Shown: piece by piece, positions 47,585-58,998 of the stretch | Layout of the letters: the number at the start of each line of letters is the position of its first letter | Numbering within the stretch: the stretch's first letter is position 1 | Source of the DNA: Silene conica | Taxonomy: Eukaryota > Streptophyta > Magnoliopsida > Caryophyllales > Caryophyllaceae | DNA: 64,000 bases | Direction: 5' to 3' | Assembly: GCA_029255685.2 (NCBI GenBank) | Contig: CM055312.2 | Span: 28,738,203-28,802,202 of the forward strand | Translations under genes and position numbers: made by a program | Notes under the pieces: generated by a model | The model's database searches: none | Seen by the model: the letters and a program-made list of their open reading frames with translations, nothing else | What the model was told of the DNA's origin: nothing

Positions 47585-48950
47585 ATGTCTAGCCGTGGAC
47601 AAGGCGGAAAGCGCTCCCGTACTTCCGGAGCAAGCACCTCCCGAGGCCGTGCTCCTAGGTCAGGAGGGTTGACGGTTCTGGATACGGATAGTCTACCAAA
47701 CTATCCGCAAATCATCTTCAACACTCTGGCATAAAAAGCCCGTTTCCTCCATCTTTCCACTTTTTGCTTAATGGTGGTCACCCGGTTCCTTTCTGTTCCG
47801 GCATTGCAAGCTTTGGGGTGTCATGATGATGTGGTGTCCTTGCTCAATGGGACGGGTTTCTCAGGACTTGTCACTATGGATGAGTTCACCTATACCCTTC
47901 TCACTCTTGAGTTCTTTTCTTCCTTTATTTTTGATATTCAAGCTTATAATCCCGGCTACGATAACAAGTGCATTTCTTTTCGATTGTTCAATGAAACATT
48001 TTCTTTAACTTTGAATGAATTTGCTCAATTTCTAGGCTTATCTTCTACGGGTCTTACGGGTGACCCCACTGGGTCATACAATGTCATGTGGTCCTGTCTT
48101 TCTGATTCCAGCGATAGGAAGAAGAAAAACAGTACCATTCACTTACCCGCCCCCCGTTATTTGCGTCTTTTGGCCAACACTGTTTTTGGCCGTAAAGAGT
48201 CTCAAAATGTTAAAAACATTGAGCTCTCCATTTTGTCTGGCTATCTTAATGTCAGACGTACGGGTCAGCAGTTTTATAACACTGCGTATTTGGTCGCCTC
48301 TCACTTTGTGTCGGTGGGCGAGGGAACTTCCTTGACTACTATTGTTTGTGGTGGGCTAGTCACTCGATTGGACCGCTTTCTTGTTCCTCAGTTCCCTCGT
48401 TATGAGGATGCGATTGACACTCTCTCCCGGTACATGGACATGGCTTATGTCAAGTCCGTGCATTGGGTGGACAGGAAGGATTATTGGAAGGTAGACACCT
48501 ACCTCAGTGATCGCATCCCCATCACCGCGGCTCCCCCCATGTTGCCCCTTGATAATTTTCAGGGGGAGCCCAGACCACTCCTCCCGTCTTACCGCCTTCC
48601 ACTTAAAGGAGGCACCTTTAGAGGCCATAGGGTCCCTGTTCCCGGTGCCCACTTTGATGCGCCTGGGACGGGGTACCCAATTGACTTTACTGTTCCTCCT
48701 AATGTTTATGTTCCTCCTTTTGTTGATGACAGATCTCTCCCACTCATGGTGGCGGACCTTTGCAGGCGGTTCAACCAAAAACAGTTGAACGACAGTCTCT
48801 ACCAGTATCCGGGCTACTCGGAGTATGCTACTCAGGGTAGGCTCCCCACCGGCCCTTGGACTCACCCACCTGGTACACACCTCTCGCATGCGGTCGTGGG
48901 TACGGTGAAGCTTCAGGCTCTGCCTCGGGAACAGGCATAGGGTCTGATGA
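47585..48950 (+). pseudogene. Extra ORF of U in the env position (ATHILA ORF-1-like)
   Basis: A basic N-terminus (SSRGQGGKRSRTSGASTSRG) precedes a region with FLSVPALQALGCHDDVVSLL, FTYTLLTLEFFSSFIFD and ISFRLFNETFSLTLNEFAQFLGL. That last pattern (phenotype, then a helix over a 'FxLFN..FSLxLxEFAxxLGL' motif) is what I recall for plant retrotransposon proteins annotated as ATHILA ORF-1 or putative plant transposon protein. No signal peptide or membrane segment is evident, so calling it an envelope would be unsupported. Its role is unknown; the region shows breaks. Confidence 0.6.
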
Positions 48951-50702
48951 TGAGGAAGAGGAGGAGGCAGAAGGAGATGGCTCTGGGTCGGAGTTTGACC
49001 CAGAGGACTAGGGACGTGCTTAACCTTACCCTCTTCGGGGTTCGGTTTGGGGAGGTCCCTCCGTCTTGTAAGTAGTTTTTTCTTTTGTTTCCCTTTAGAT
49101 TTCCGGTTTTTCCCTCCTTCCCCCTTAGACTCTTTTTGTAGTTTCTAGTCTTTTTCCTTTTCCTTTCTTTGTTTGTTTCTTTTCTGCCTATCCCCATCCC
49201 TATGCTGTGGTTGTATGCTGATGAGCACAATGGGGGCATTGTGCGTCTTGGTTTGGGGAGGGTATTTGCATACTCCTTTGTGAGTCTGCAATTGTTTAGG
49301 TGTCTTTTGTTTTTCATTCCTTTAGGTGTTTTTCTTTTTTTTTTTCATCCTTTTTCTGTCGCGTGTTCTTTTCTGTCACATGTTCTTTAGCTTATAGGTC
49401 AAGTCGGAACGGACAAATACGATTTATGCCTCACATATCACTTATTGCCTTGCCTTGCATTTTTCAAAAATTTTCAAGCTAGTCTTTTGCATTATCTACG
49501 AGTTTTTGTTGATTTCATGCTAAATTATTAGACTTGACTCTCTTCTTGGTAAGCTACTACATTTTCTAAGGATTAGAGCTCAATAAATCGGTGACATTCA
49601 TGACCGATTTCATGTAGGTTTGTGAGTAGTTTCTCCTCTTGAGGCATGTCACATCAATGTGCATAAGCATGAATTTTGTCTACTTAATACCTATATGCAT
49701 TCGGGTTTGTGGTTTGTTGACACATGTGGTAGAGGTCCCTTTTTCTCATTTTACCCATAATCCTCACATAGCCAAATTGAATCTTTTATCCCATTTGCTA
49801 CATCCTAAAAATTGCCTACCCTAGCCGAGCTAGTAATGTAGTGATGGGACTGTTTTGGCCATCCTTTGGTTTGTGCTTCATTGATAAATCTTGATTTTGT
49901 GAGAACGGTGGAAAGGAGAAAAAGAAAAAAAAAAAAGAGAAGGAAAGAAATGAAAAAAAAAAAGAAATCAAATCAGAAAAAAAAAAAACGAGTCTGCCCT
50001 GTTTTCAAGGGTGGTCGGTCAACCTAAATTACAGGTCGGTCGACCACGACCATTGAGCAGGACGGTTCTGAAAAAAAAGAAGGGAAGAAAGAAAGAAAGA
50101 GAAGGAGAAAATTGGAGAAATTGTGATTTTTGCTCCCAACTTTGAGCATTGGCATGTTTGGAAAAGTAATGGAAGTGATCTTATAGTGTGGATAAGATGG
50201 TTGTTAGCTCGGTTTAACCCCTCTACCCATAACTTATTTAAAACCTTTCTTACCTTTAGCCTCACAATTCCAAAATTGCCTCGGCATGTGTCATGGTTAT
50301 CTAGTGTGGGAATGCATATGTACGGTTGTAGAGATTTTATTTATGTTAGATTGCAGGCATGTTCTTACGGGTCGCAGATAGGTGAGAGTCTATACTTTTA
50401 TTTATCTTCTTATCTTTCACATACACATTTGACCCTTTGTTTTCATGAGTGTCTCGAGCGTACCGCGAGAGTCCAATTAGAATGAGTCTTGCAAGGTTGA
50501 AAGTTTAGCATATTTTTCCAACATGTTCAATTCGTTTTGCTCTTGACATTATGCTTGATTATATTTGAAGGTTGCATTAAATTGGTTAGGCATGGTGTTG
50601 TTTTTGGTCCTAAGAGTATGAAATCCGTTCCATTAGAAGTTTTTCTTTTCTTTTAAGTCTTAGTGCTTGCTTGAGGACAAGCAAGGTTTGGTTTGGGGAG
50701 TA
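48951..50702. other. 3' non-coding interior of U with purine-rich tract
   Basis: No domain is recognised. 49915-49990 and 50065-50115 are A/G-rich; between them lies one motif pair (50013 and 50034, inverse form GGTCGGTC(A/G)ACC). The polypurine tract GGTTTGGGGAGTA ends at 50702. Confidence 0.7.
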
Positions 50703-51944
50703 TGATACGTGCCTATTTTATGCATTTTATTTATCCTTTTGGCACGTATTTTCTTATAATTTCGTGACTTTTAGTTGCCATTTCTCCCGAAACGGTTTAC
50801 TTTGGCATTTCTATGTTTTAAATGTAGGAATTCGCAGAAGTGGGCAAAACCGAACTTTAATCGTCCTCCGGAAGCTGTTTTGAGTAATAATGCAGAGCAA
50901 GGATCCGGATGCACATCCAAGTGTTGTTTACGGGCCAAATTTACGTTGAAACGTACAGTAAAGGGTCGACCGACCCACCAAAGAGGTCGACCGACCAAAG
51001 CCCAGAATTCGGAAAGCCTGATAACAGCAGGAAAGGTCGACCGACCCGGAAAAGAGGTCGACCGACCCAGCGACTGCGACCGCGTCTTTTATTTCGTGTT
51101 TTACTTGTTTAATCTTGTAATTAGAACTTATTTAAGGAGACCTAAAAACGAAAATTAGGGCAAGCAACCTAGTTTAGAGAAAACTCCATAGTTTAGAGAA
51201 TATTTTCCAAGTTTCAATCTTTGTTCTTGAATTCCAATTAAGCTTGTAAGTTTGCTACAATTAATCTTTCCCTTTCAATTAATCTTGTTGTTCATCTTAT
51301 TATTATGTCCCAATACATGTTTTCCCTTTTATTGTCATCTTTAATTATGTTGATTACCTTGATGTTCTTAGTTCTTGTTATTGTTAGTTTCATAGTAAAA
51401 ATCATGCATATCTAATTCTTGTGATTAGGAATTAGGTGAACCATGGTAAAGACTTGATTTTGATAGTTTTATGATTAAATTACCAATCCCCCATTGTTGT
51501 TGGTAAACTAATCCTTTGAGATTGAAAGATTACTAGGATTAGTTTAACAACAACTTTGGGATTGCCCTATGAACGAAAGTTTAGTGCTTTTCTAGGAACC
51601 CTAAGACCGTAAGGATTGGGTAGAATATTGACCTAAAAGTTTATTCTTTGTTCTTTGGGATTGTGTTATTTGGTTATCTTACCTTTCATTGACTTGTTTT
51701 AACCATGGGGAACCAAAGTTCCTAATCTCCTTGTTATCTTATTTTAATTCTCTTGTTTATTTGCTCTTTTAGTTGTTAGTTCAAATCTTAAATCAACCCC
51801 CCTTTTTGGTTACTTGCAATAGACTTTAAATTCACAAACATAATTAACCTTGTCTCCTTGTGGATCGACCCTTGACTTATCCTATCTAGTTTAAGCTGAG
51901 GTTTTATAAATCTTATCTTTGACACCCCTCAACGACGGGTGTCA
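50703..51944 (+). repeat. 3' LTR of U
   Basis: 1242 bp like the 5' LTR. The four motif copies are kept at 50964, 50985, 51035 and 51056 with the same 21-bp spacing. Confidence 0.95.
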
Positions 51945-52092
51945 GTGAGTTGTATACGTTTTATTGAATGAATAATGTTATAATTTTATTGATTGTCTGT
52001 ATATTCTCATGATGCAGAAATGTGATAATGGGTCTTGTGATATGGTGTTGAGATATTGGGTCTTGTGATATGGAGTGGAGATAATGGGTCTT

Positions 52093-53760
52093 TGATGACC
52101 GGATTTTTGCCGTCACTACCCGATATCAAACAAAGATTTATAAACCCAATTAAAGTAGTACTCTAGTCGGGGTCGAACACAGAGATGGTGGGGATAATTG
52201 TTTAGCTAAGTTCTAATTTAAGACAAAGTCGGGGTAATAGGTTTTTGATTGACTAGCAACTAAAGAGTAATAAAGCAAAGATATAGAGATCAAATCGATG
52301 AATAAAAACAACTACGGTGTCGGGGTTACTAGGGTAGGTTGGTAACAAAACATGCAAAAGGGTCTAAGGTCTCCTCTATGTTAGGTCTAGGTTTGTCCCG
52401 TCTCTCGATTTGACTCGCCTAAAGTCGAATCATATCCTAGCACCCGCTATAAACAAGGTTAACTTAACATACATACATGCCCATGAAAGCCCTAGACTAT
52501 CGTCAAAGACAAACAACAATAAGAATCATGCCCAACCGTCGTTAAGGCATTTCATCAAACATATAACATGCATAAAATGAGAACCTAGCAAAGAACAGAA
52601 CCAAACCCTGACCCTAAGCAATATTCATCACTACCAACCCACCAAAGCACACCCCCTAACCATAGTAAGGGGACTACACACTCATGATGTAAGGAAACAA
52701 GGAAACAATTGTAGAGAAATTGCTAAAAATCGTGAATAAAGCAAATATGAATAACCAACAAATAAACTTAAGAAAAATGTAAACAATTGAGATAACTAAG
52801 TAAAAGGACGAAGATTATACCATTAACAATGAAAAAGGAATGAACTTGGATACAAGATGAAGAATTCTCTCAAAGTCTCCAAATTACAACCCAAATGCCC
52901 AAAGTAAACTAATGGATATGCTAAGAACAAACTATATAAACTAAGAGATCAAATAAAAGATTCTAAGAACTAAAGAAAGATTATGATTTTGAGTTGAGTT
53001 TTTTGAATGTGCAAAGATGAACAATGGAACAGTCGAAACCCTAGGGATACGTGAAAATAGTGTAAAAGTTGCGTAAATGAACACAGACTAAGTGCGGGTT
53101 TATATAGTGTGCGAAAATCTGAGAAATGACTCTCAGCCGGTCATGTGACCGGCTAAGAGTCGAAATGTAAACAAATGACTTCTTCTTCAAGGGAGCATGA
53201 CTTTTTGCCGACCGGCCGACTGCCGGTCCGGCACCGGCTTAGGATGTAAAATCCAACTTCTGACTTTTTCTTCTTTTTTCTCACATGCACAGCTACAACC
53301 AGCCGGTTGGCCACCGGCTGGGAGCCCTTCATCTTGAATCTGCCCAAAACTTGAATAATTGACATCCAAAATTTGGCTAAGTATGGAAGTTGGACACCAG
53401 CCGGCCCACCGGCCGCCAGTTGGCCACCGGCTAAGGATCAAACATCAAATTCCTGTAATTTTTCTTCCATTTTCTTCAAAAGCCAAGTCAAGCCTCCCAG
53501 CCGGCCGGCCGACTGCCGGTCTGGGACCGGCTCAGAGGGCCTAGAGCATTATCTTCATCAATTCTTCAATTTTTGCATGGATATCCGTTTCGTTTGCTCC
53601 CGTTTCTTTTTTCCCGCCTCAATACCTACAAAATGGGAACCAAATAGGAATAGTCGAGGCAATGGGCATAAAATCGAGCAAAGGCACGCAAAACGAGGTC
53701 GAAACGGGATCAAAAATGAAGAAAAGACAATGAAAATCTTGACTAAAATATAGCTCATCA
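52093..53760 (-). repeat. LTR of V1 with CCGG-rich inverted-repeat array
   Basis: 1668 bp. A TATA box (TATATAAA on minus, near 53099-53106) is preceded in transcription direction by CCGG clusters between 53131 and 53537. Confidence 0.85.
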
Positions 53761-54488
53761 GAATTCCCCACACTTAAACCTTACTCGTCCTCGAGTAAGA
53801 GATCAAGAAGTTATATAACCCTTATTCGAAAACAAGAAACAAACTAACTAAGCTAACTAGAAGCCGAATCGGGTTTAGCTACACCCGTAGCCTTTTCAAC
53901 TCACAATTTGACATCCATGAGGAAGAATGCCCTATTGCAAGGCAAGTTTGGTCTTGCTACAAATTTTTTGATGCAAACAAGTCAAAACAAAACACGTATA
54001 AACAAACAACATGCATCGGGAAAAAGTCAACCGCTTGCCTCATCTAAGCGGGGTTTTTGAAAGACTAAACAAGGGAGGTCTATAGTGGAGGATGCCGACT
54101 CAAAGTCTAACCACGGTATCAAACCCCTAAATCAAGCTCAAGAAACCAACAATGATTTCACCAAAGACCAATGAACTAATTCAAGGTGGGTAAGCGGAAG
54201 CACTAAGCTATACTTCCAAGATTGACACGACGCACACAAGATTCGACTCCATGCTAGACCTTTACCCGATAAGAAAACCCTAAGCACCAACTCTCACGGG
54301 TGACACTTAACACACAAGGAAAGAAAGGGGGTGATCTTTGTGACAAGAAGTAACCAAAATCACTCACCTACCTCAACTTGCGAAGCATGCCCGCAATCTA
54401 GAATGGTACTCCATCCATAAATCCATGAGAAAATGTAAATGCACATGATGAGAACAACAAGGATGTAACGGGGCTTGGGTTGGGTGAA
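52093..54488 (-). mobile_element. V1: 3' fragment of a gypsy-family V element
   Basis: On the plus strand an LTR (52093-53760, TGATGACCGG to AGCTCATCA) is followed by GAATTCCCCACAC, which on minus is the polypurine tract (GTGTGGGGAATTC). About 730 bp of 3' interior follow without recognisable coding before Y sequence starts at 54489. It is the homologue of the V2 LTR at 59267-60966 in the opposite orientation. Only the 3' end of the element is present. Divergence from V2 is clear, so it is an older insertion or a different subfamily. Confidence 0.8.
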
Positions 54489-55759
54489 GTGATGGACCGA
54501 GTGAAAGGAATGCGGGCTCGGGTACGACCGAATAGAAAGAGTTGAACTCGGGTTGTGATGGTAACAAGCGTGTTACGCAACAATTCTTTATTCCTTCATA
54601 CATGAAAACCCTAATCTACCACATCACAAACATACCTCCTTCACCTTGTGCCTCTGTCGACAAATAGTAATACAAAGAAAAGAACAAAACCCTATTCATC
54701 ACCATCAACTAAACAAACCCCGAGAACCTTGTGTCTGCTGCGTGAGAGGACTGAAACAAATTAGAGAAGAACGAGTATAGGAGACTGCCATCGCCATCAC
54801 GCATCCTCATCATTGAATTACTGTAAGATTAACACTCACGCTTAACAACACGTTTTCTTTTCTTAAGTCAACTATTGTTTGGGTTGGTTTTGAGTACGAG
54901 TGCATGGGTGGTAGTAGTAGTATGTTGGTAGGTTATGTGGGTGGTTGTATGGTGGCGTGTGGTGGCCGGAGCACCACCAAAATAGGATTGTTTTGGGGCG
55001 TTAATTAGGGCAGAAACGTGACAAACAGGGGTCGGGGTACAACCTTATCTCGACGCTTTTTGGGTTTGTTAACAGGTAGGTTTAACCTGGGTTAGTGAGA
55101 GGAGATTTATGGGGTAGAGGCGATTACCCTGGTGCCGGAGTGGTGGTCGTAGCTGGTGGTTAATGGCGGTAACTAGTTGGGAAGTGCAGAAACAGTGGCT
55201 CAGAAATAGAACAAGGGAAGTGTGCGTGTGAGCAGCCTACTTTGGCTAAGCCGTCGTGGGGTGTTAGTGAAGGACGAGGACGAGGACGAGGACTCGAGTG
55301 GACCACCCCTGGAACCACCGTGAGTCAGTGGTGACAACGGTGGTGACCATAGGTGGCGTAGGGCATGGTGGTGAGTGGAAAACACTTGAGAAAGAGGGTG
55401 CACAGACGAGTTGTAGCTAGAGAACAGAGTAACAGTGGTTGTGTAGTCGGGTTTGGGCAGTGCGTTAATAGGGTTTATGGTGGGTTCAGGTGGCAACGAG
55501 GGCGTGGTGTTTGTAGTAGGTGGTTCCAGCTAGAGAATGGGGTTGATAGAGGTGGCTAAGGGTGGCCTGGATGGTGGTTGTGCGTCTTGGAAGTGGTGGT
55601 GTCGTGAGGGTCTGATTGCGGTTTTGGGTTGTTTACGGTTTTGCGTATTGTGCGTGTTACTGCTTTTGTGTTGTTGCTGTTTAGTTACAAGTAGTTGTCT
55701 CATTAATATTATATTATTATTATTATATATTGTTATTATTATCATCATCATTATTCTTC

Positions 55760-55818
<59 letters not shown>

Positions 55819-56659
55819 GTTTTATTAAAAGTTATTATTAGTGTTTTATGCCTTTGATAACTTTAATGTTTAGTAGTGGCAATGTGACGTTACTATTTTG
55901 GGCAAGTGCTATTTCGGAAAGTTTCTGTTTCAGGAAACTTTCCAATTTTAGAAATTTACTATGTTTAGTCGCATTACTATTCTGGTCACCATAGGTGGTG
56001 TAGGGCATGGTGGTGAGTGGAAAACATGTGAGAAAGAGGGTGCACAGGCGAGTTGTAGCTAGAGAACAGAATAACAGTGGCTGTGTAGTCGGGTTTGGGC
56101 AGTGCGTTAATGGGGTTTATGGTGGGTTCAGGTGGCAACGAGGGCGTGGTGTTTGTAGTAGGTGGTACCAGCTAGAGAATGGGGTTGATAGAGGTGGCTA
56201 AGGGTGGTCTGGATGGTGGTTGTCCGTCTTGGAAGTGGTGGTGTCGTGAGGGTCTGATTGCGGTTTTGGGTTGTTTACGGTTTTGCGTATTGTGCGTGTT
56301 ACTTCTTTTGTGTTGTTGTTGTTTAGTTACAAGTAGTTGTCTCATTAATATTACTCCCTCCGATCCAGACAAAAGATAACGGTTGCTTTTTGGCACTATT
56401 CATGGTCGTAGGAAATTTTTGATATTACCATTAATCTATAAGACAAACTATAGTCATGTGGGATCTTGTTTGATTTATCATCATGAATGCTATAAGAATA
56501 TCAATTTTTTATAATTTTTAATAATGTGTAACTAAAGATATTCACGTTACAAAACGTGCATCGACAACTGTGATAAAGCAACCGTTAACTTTTGTCTGGA
56601 TCGGAGGGAGTATTTATTATTATATATTGTTATTATTATCATCATTATTATTCTTATTC

Positions 56660-56690
<31 letters not shown>
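54489..56690 (+). mobile_element. Long LTR-like sequence Y (copy 2)
   Basis: Positions 54489 onward match 24718-25188 joined to 33448 onward in Y copy 1, with the W element absent, so this copy is a natural empty site for W. It contains the same tandem duplication (units from 55343 and 55984) and (ATT)n microsatellites near 55750-55800 and 56615-56690. The beginning of Y is missing, replaced by V1. A Stowaway MITE interrupts it at 56354-56610. Confidence 0.75.
56354..56610. mobile_element. Stowaway MITE, 257 bp
   Basis: Perfect-looking terminal inverted repeats CTCCCTCCGATCCAGACAAA and TTTGTCTGGATCGGAGGGAG, flanked by TA on both sides (56352-56353, 56611-56612). Tc1/mariner-related non-autonomous element. 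The high TIR identity suggests recent activity. Confidence 0.95.
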
Positions 56691-56691
<1 letters not shown>

Positions 56692-58985
56692 TTTTGTTTT
56701 TTTTGTTTTTTTTGTTTTTTATTATAACCGGAAACTTTTATAAAAGAAAAAAGGAAAAATTACATGAGATTTGTGGGCACCCGAGAAACAAGCTGGGCGC
56801 CCACTCCCTTAGCAATAGCAAAACTAAGGCGAGAAAAAATAAAAGCAGCGGCCTTCGATCCAGCATCTTGGGACACAGAAAACTTCTGAATCCGCTTGAG
56901 CAAGGTAACAGCATCTTCCCCCAATTCCCCCAAAGAAGAGAAAGAGAAAGGCAAGAAGCCATACCCATGCCCCGCGCACAAGTCCCGATACTTGGCGCAC
57001 TTCCTCCGAGCAGCATCCAGCACGACCCCTCCTGGCAAGAAATCCGTCATCCCTGACTGAGTCAAAGGGGAAGACCCAACCAAATCCACGCAAACATCAC
57101 GTCCCCGATCCCAGGAATAAAGCAGCACATCCGCAGGTCGCAAGGGCCCTCCCGCCCCATCGAGCAAACCAATATCCACCTCCCGACCAGCAGAAATCCT
57201 TGACCGGAAGCAGATATCCAGAAGAGTATCACGAACCAGGTTATGCCGATGCTTAACACCAACAGCACTAACACAAGAGACAGCATGATCCCCAAAGACA
57301 TCACCATCAAAAACCCGGGCGCAAGCGGAGCATGGCACGGACACCGAGAATAACGGAACACCTAGCCGATAACTGAGCACGCACCGATAAGTCCTGCTGT
57401 TCATAGTCTGCCCCAAACTAGAAATAGGTACCACACGCAGCCAATCAGATGAGTGACCTCCCAGCTGGGACTTCCATAGCATAACCTGGCGAGGAGTCAA
57501 GGAGAAAACTGATTCTGCCGAAGCAACAACCCTCGTGAAATAACCATCTGCCAATTTCTTCATAAGTTTGGTGGCAGCGATCTCAGAAGGATTGCGCAGT
57601 AAATCAGAACCCGTAACCTCAACAAACGCACCCAGGGCTGACTGAAAGGAGGGGCCAGTGTCAAGGACACCCGAAACCCGAAGCAGCCGATTCTGCAGCT
57701 CCACAGACTGCAGCCGAGAAGCTAAGAAGGCATAGTGCAGGACGTCAGCAACAGCGTACACACCAAGCCCCCCAAAGGAAAAAGGGAGGATGGCAAGCCG
57801 CCATTGCCAGTCACCGAAACCCGGACCAGAAGCAGCGACGATACGCTCTAGATGAGAACGCAAAGCCGCATCAAAAATAGGAGCAGCGGTACCGAAGGCG
57901 TCGGGGGAACAAGTACGCAAAGCGAAATAAAGCTTCGAGATACCAGTACAGGCCCGGAGTAAAAGAAGCTCACACTGTGGTTCATCAACCAAGGAAGTCC
58001 ATAAGCCCAAGAGTCCTAGTCACTCTCTCCAGCACAACCTCACTACGATAAACGGGGCACACACTCACCGGCCCACCAAGGACTCTGACACCCCGCAGAG
58101 GGCGAGCAATATCAGGGGGGTAAACACCCAAAACCCGGCTCCGGGGGTCCTCAGAAGGCCAAAACACCTCGGTCTTGCCAATATTAAGATGGAGACCCGA
58201 TCGCGGCCCATCCTCCAAAATCATCTCCAAAACCTTCCCCACAACCACGGTATCTCCGACAATAGTGCCATCATCCAAATACCAAGCCTGCAAACTCAAG
58301 TCGAACGAGTCACGGATCTTACAAACTAAAGGGTGTAGAACCAGCGAAAAGAGCAAAGGACCCAAAGGATCACCTTGCTGAACACACTGGCAAGACCACA
58401 AGCAATGCTCACCATAAAATAAACGAGCGGGGCGGGAATAACAAAACTCCACCCAACAAGAAAGAGCAGGGCACTGACTACGCACCTCACGCAACAGGAC
58501 CTCCCGATCAACCATGTTAAAAGCGTTCTGAAAATCAACCAACAGCATAGATAGACCCACCTCATCACCCCGACTCTCAACCAACCGGTTCAACGCATGC
58601 AGGATAGCCTCGCCCCCACCAGAAACGCCAACCCCAAACTGAAGCCCATCAAAATAACCACTCAAAGAAGGACCTATAAAAAAAGCACCAACCTTGGATA
58701 CAAGGCGTCTCCAGATCGTACCCACGGCAATAGGGCGGATACCACCACCCGGCTTGACAAGCGGGGTCAGCGGCGCACTCGCAATATACTCACCAAGAAC
58801 CAGCGGACACCGTCCCTCAAGAAAGAGGTTAACAACCCCTGTGATAGAAGCCAGCAACTCATCGGAAACGGCGGCCGCAGCACCACCCAAACAATCCAGA
58901 AGATGCTGAGCACGAAAACCATCCCGCCCACAAGAAGTACCACGCGGAAACCCCCGAATCATACCCAGAACAGCCGAGACAGAGG
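56690..58985 (-). mobile_element. 5'-truncated non-LTR retrotransposon with RT and restriction-like endonuclease
   Basis: On the minus strand one polypeptide region (58962 to 56760) is followed by about 55 bp of 3' UTR and an A-rich tail (AAAAAACAAAAAAAAC type) that merges at about 56690-56745 with the (TAA)n microsatellite of Y. The 5' side starts within the RT domain and joins an L1 3' end near 58985. No LTRs. The A-rich tail and 5' truncation are typical of target-primed reverse transcription. Confidence 0.75.
56760..58962 (-). pseudogene. Reverse transcriptase with C-terminal zinc knuckle and PD-(D/E)XK-like endonuclease
   Basis: The translation shows RT motifs: PLTPLVKPGGGIRPIAVG; motif A LLVDFQNAFNMVDR; motif B QQGDPLGPLLFSLV; catalytic YLDD; NIGKTEVFW. 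Later come a zinc-binding cluster (CSACARVFDGDVFGDHAVSC), RHNLVRDTLLDICFRSRI and RPADVLLYSWDRGRDVCVDLVG. That cluster followed by R-x-x-D...V-D-L is the layout of restriction-like endonucleases of R2-type LINEs. The usual plant L1 and RTE LINEs instead carry an N-terminal APE endonuclease. A single frameshift near 58005-58015 separates two overlapping open frames (58962-57985 and 58010-56760). The C-terminus ends KGVGAQLVSRVPTNLM. The N-terminal part is missing. GC-rich compared with its neighbours. Confidence 0.7.
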
Positions 58986-58998
58986 TTACATGAGTGAC

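Larger units (their letters stand above)
36789..51944 (+). mobile_element. Athila-type Ty3/gypsy element U, 15.2 kb including a nested insertion, TSD GTGAG
   Basis: Two 1242-bp LTRs (36789-38030, 50703-51944) are flanked by GTGAG at 36784-36788 and 51945-51949. Parts in order: tRNA-Asp primer site, gag, retropepsin, RT, RNase H (split by the nested composite at 41577-44688), integrase, an extra env-position ORF, an A-rich region, and a polypurine tract (GGTTTGGGGAGTA). The RT-RNase H-integrase order gives Ty3/gypsy; primer site and downstream ORF point to Athila. By eye the LTRs differ at about 17 positions (98-99% identity), so insertion was recent, around a million years ago or less. Besides the insertion the coding region shows a few breaks. 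Confidence 0.95.
18455..52092 (+). mobile_element. Long LTR-like sequence Y (copy 1), host of several nested insertions
   Basis: Y begins TGTAATGCCCCGTATTTTT, split after six bases by the copia element, and resumes at 24528. Its own sequence occupies 18455-18460, 24528-25188, 33448-35026, 36448-36788 and probably 51950-52092. Each of the three LTR-element insertions leaves a perfect target duplication. Y shares head sequence style, a telo-box (AAACCCTAA near 24840) and a CATC-rich leader with X. The other end is not seen; V1 or a rearrangement replaces it. The best guess is a long (2-3 kb) LTR of a Ty3/gypsy element, solo or partial; no coding region belongs to it. Confidence 0.55.

Noticed and set aside
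48356-48889. 177-aa minus-strand frame opposite the extra ORF of U
   Set aside because: Antisense shadow; no recognisable domain.
47585-48950. Envelope glycoprotein
   Set aside because: The position fits, but no signal peptide, membrane span or cysteine pattern is seen; the segment resembles ATHILA ORF-1-type proteins instead.
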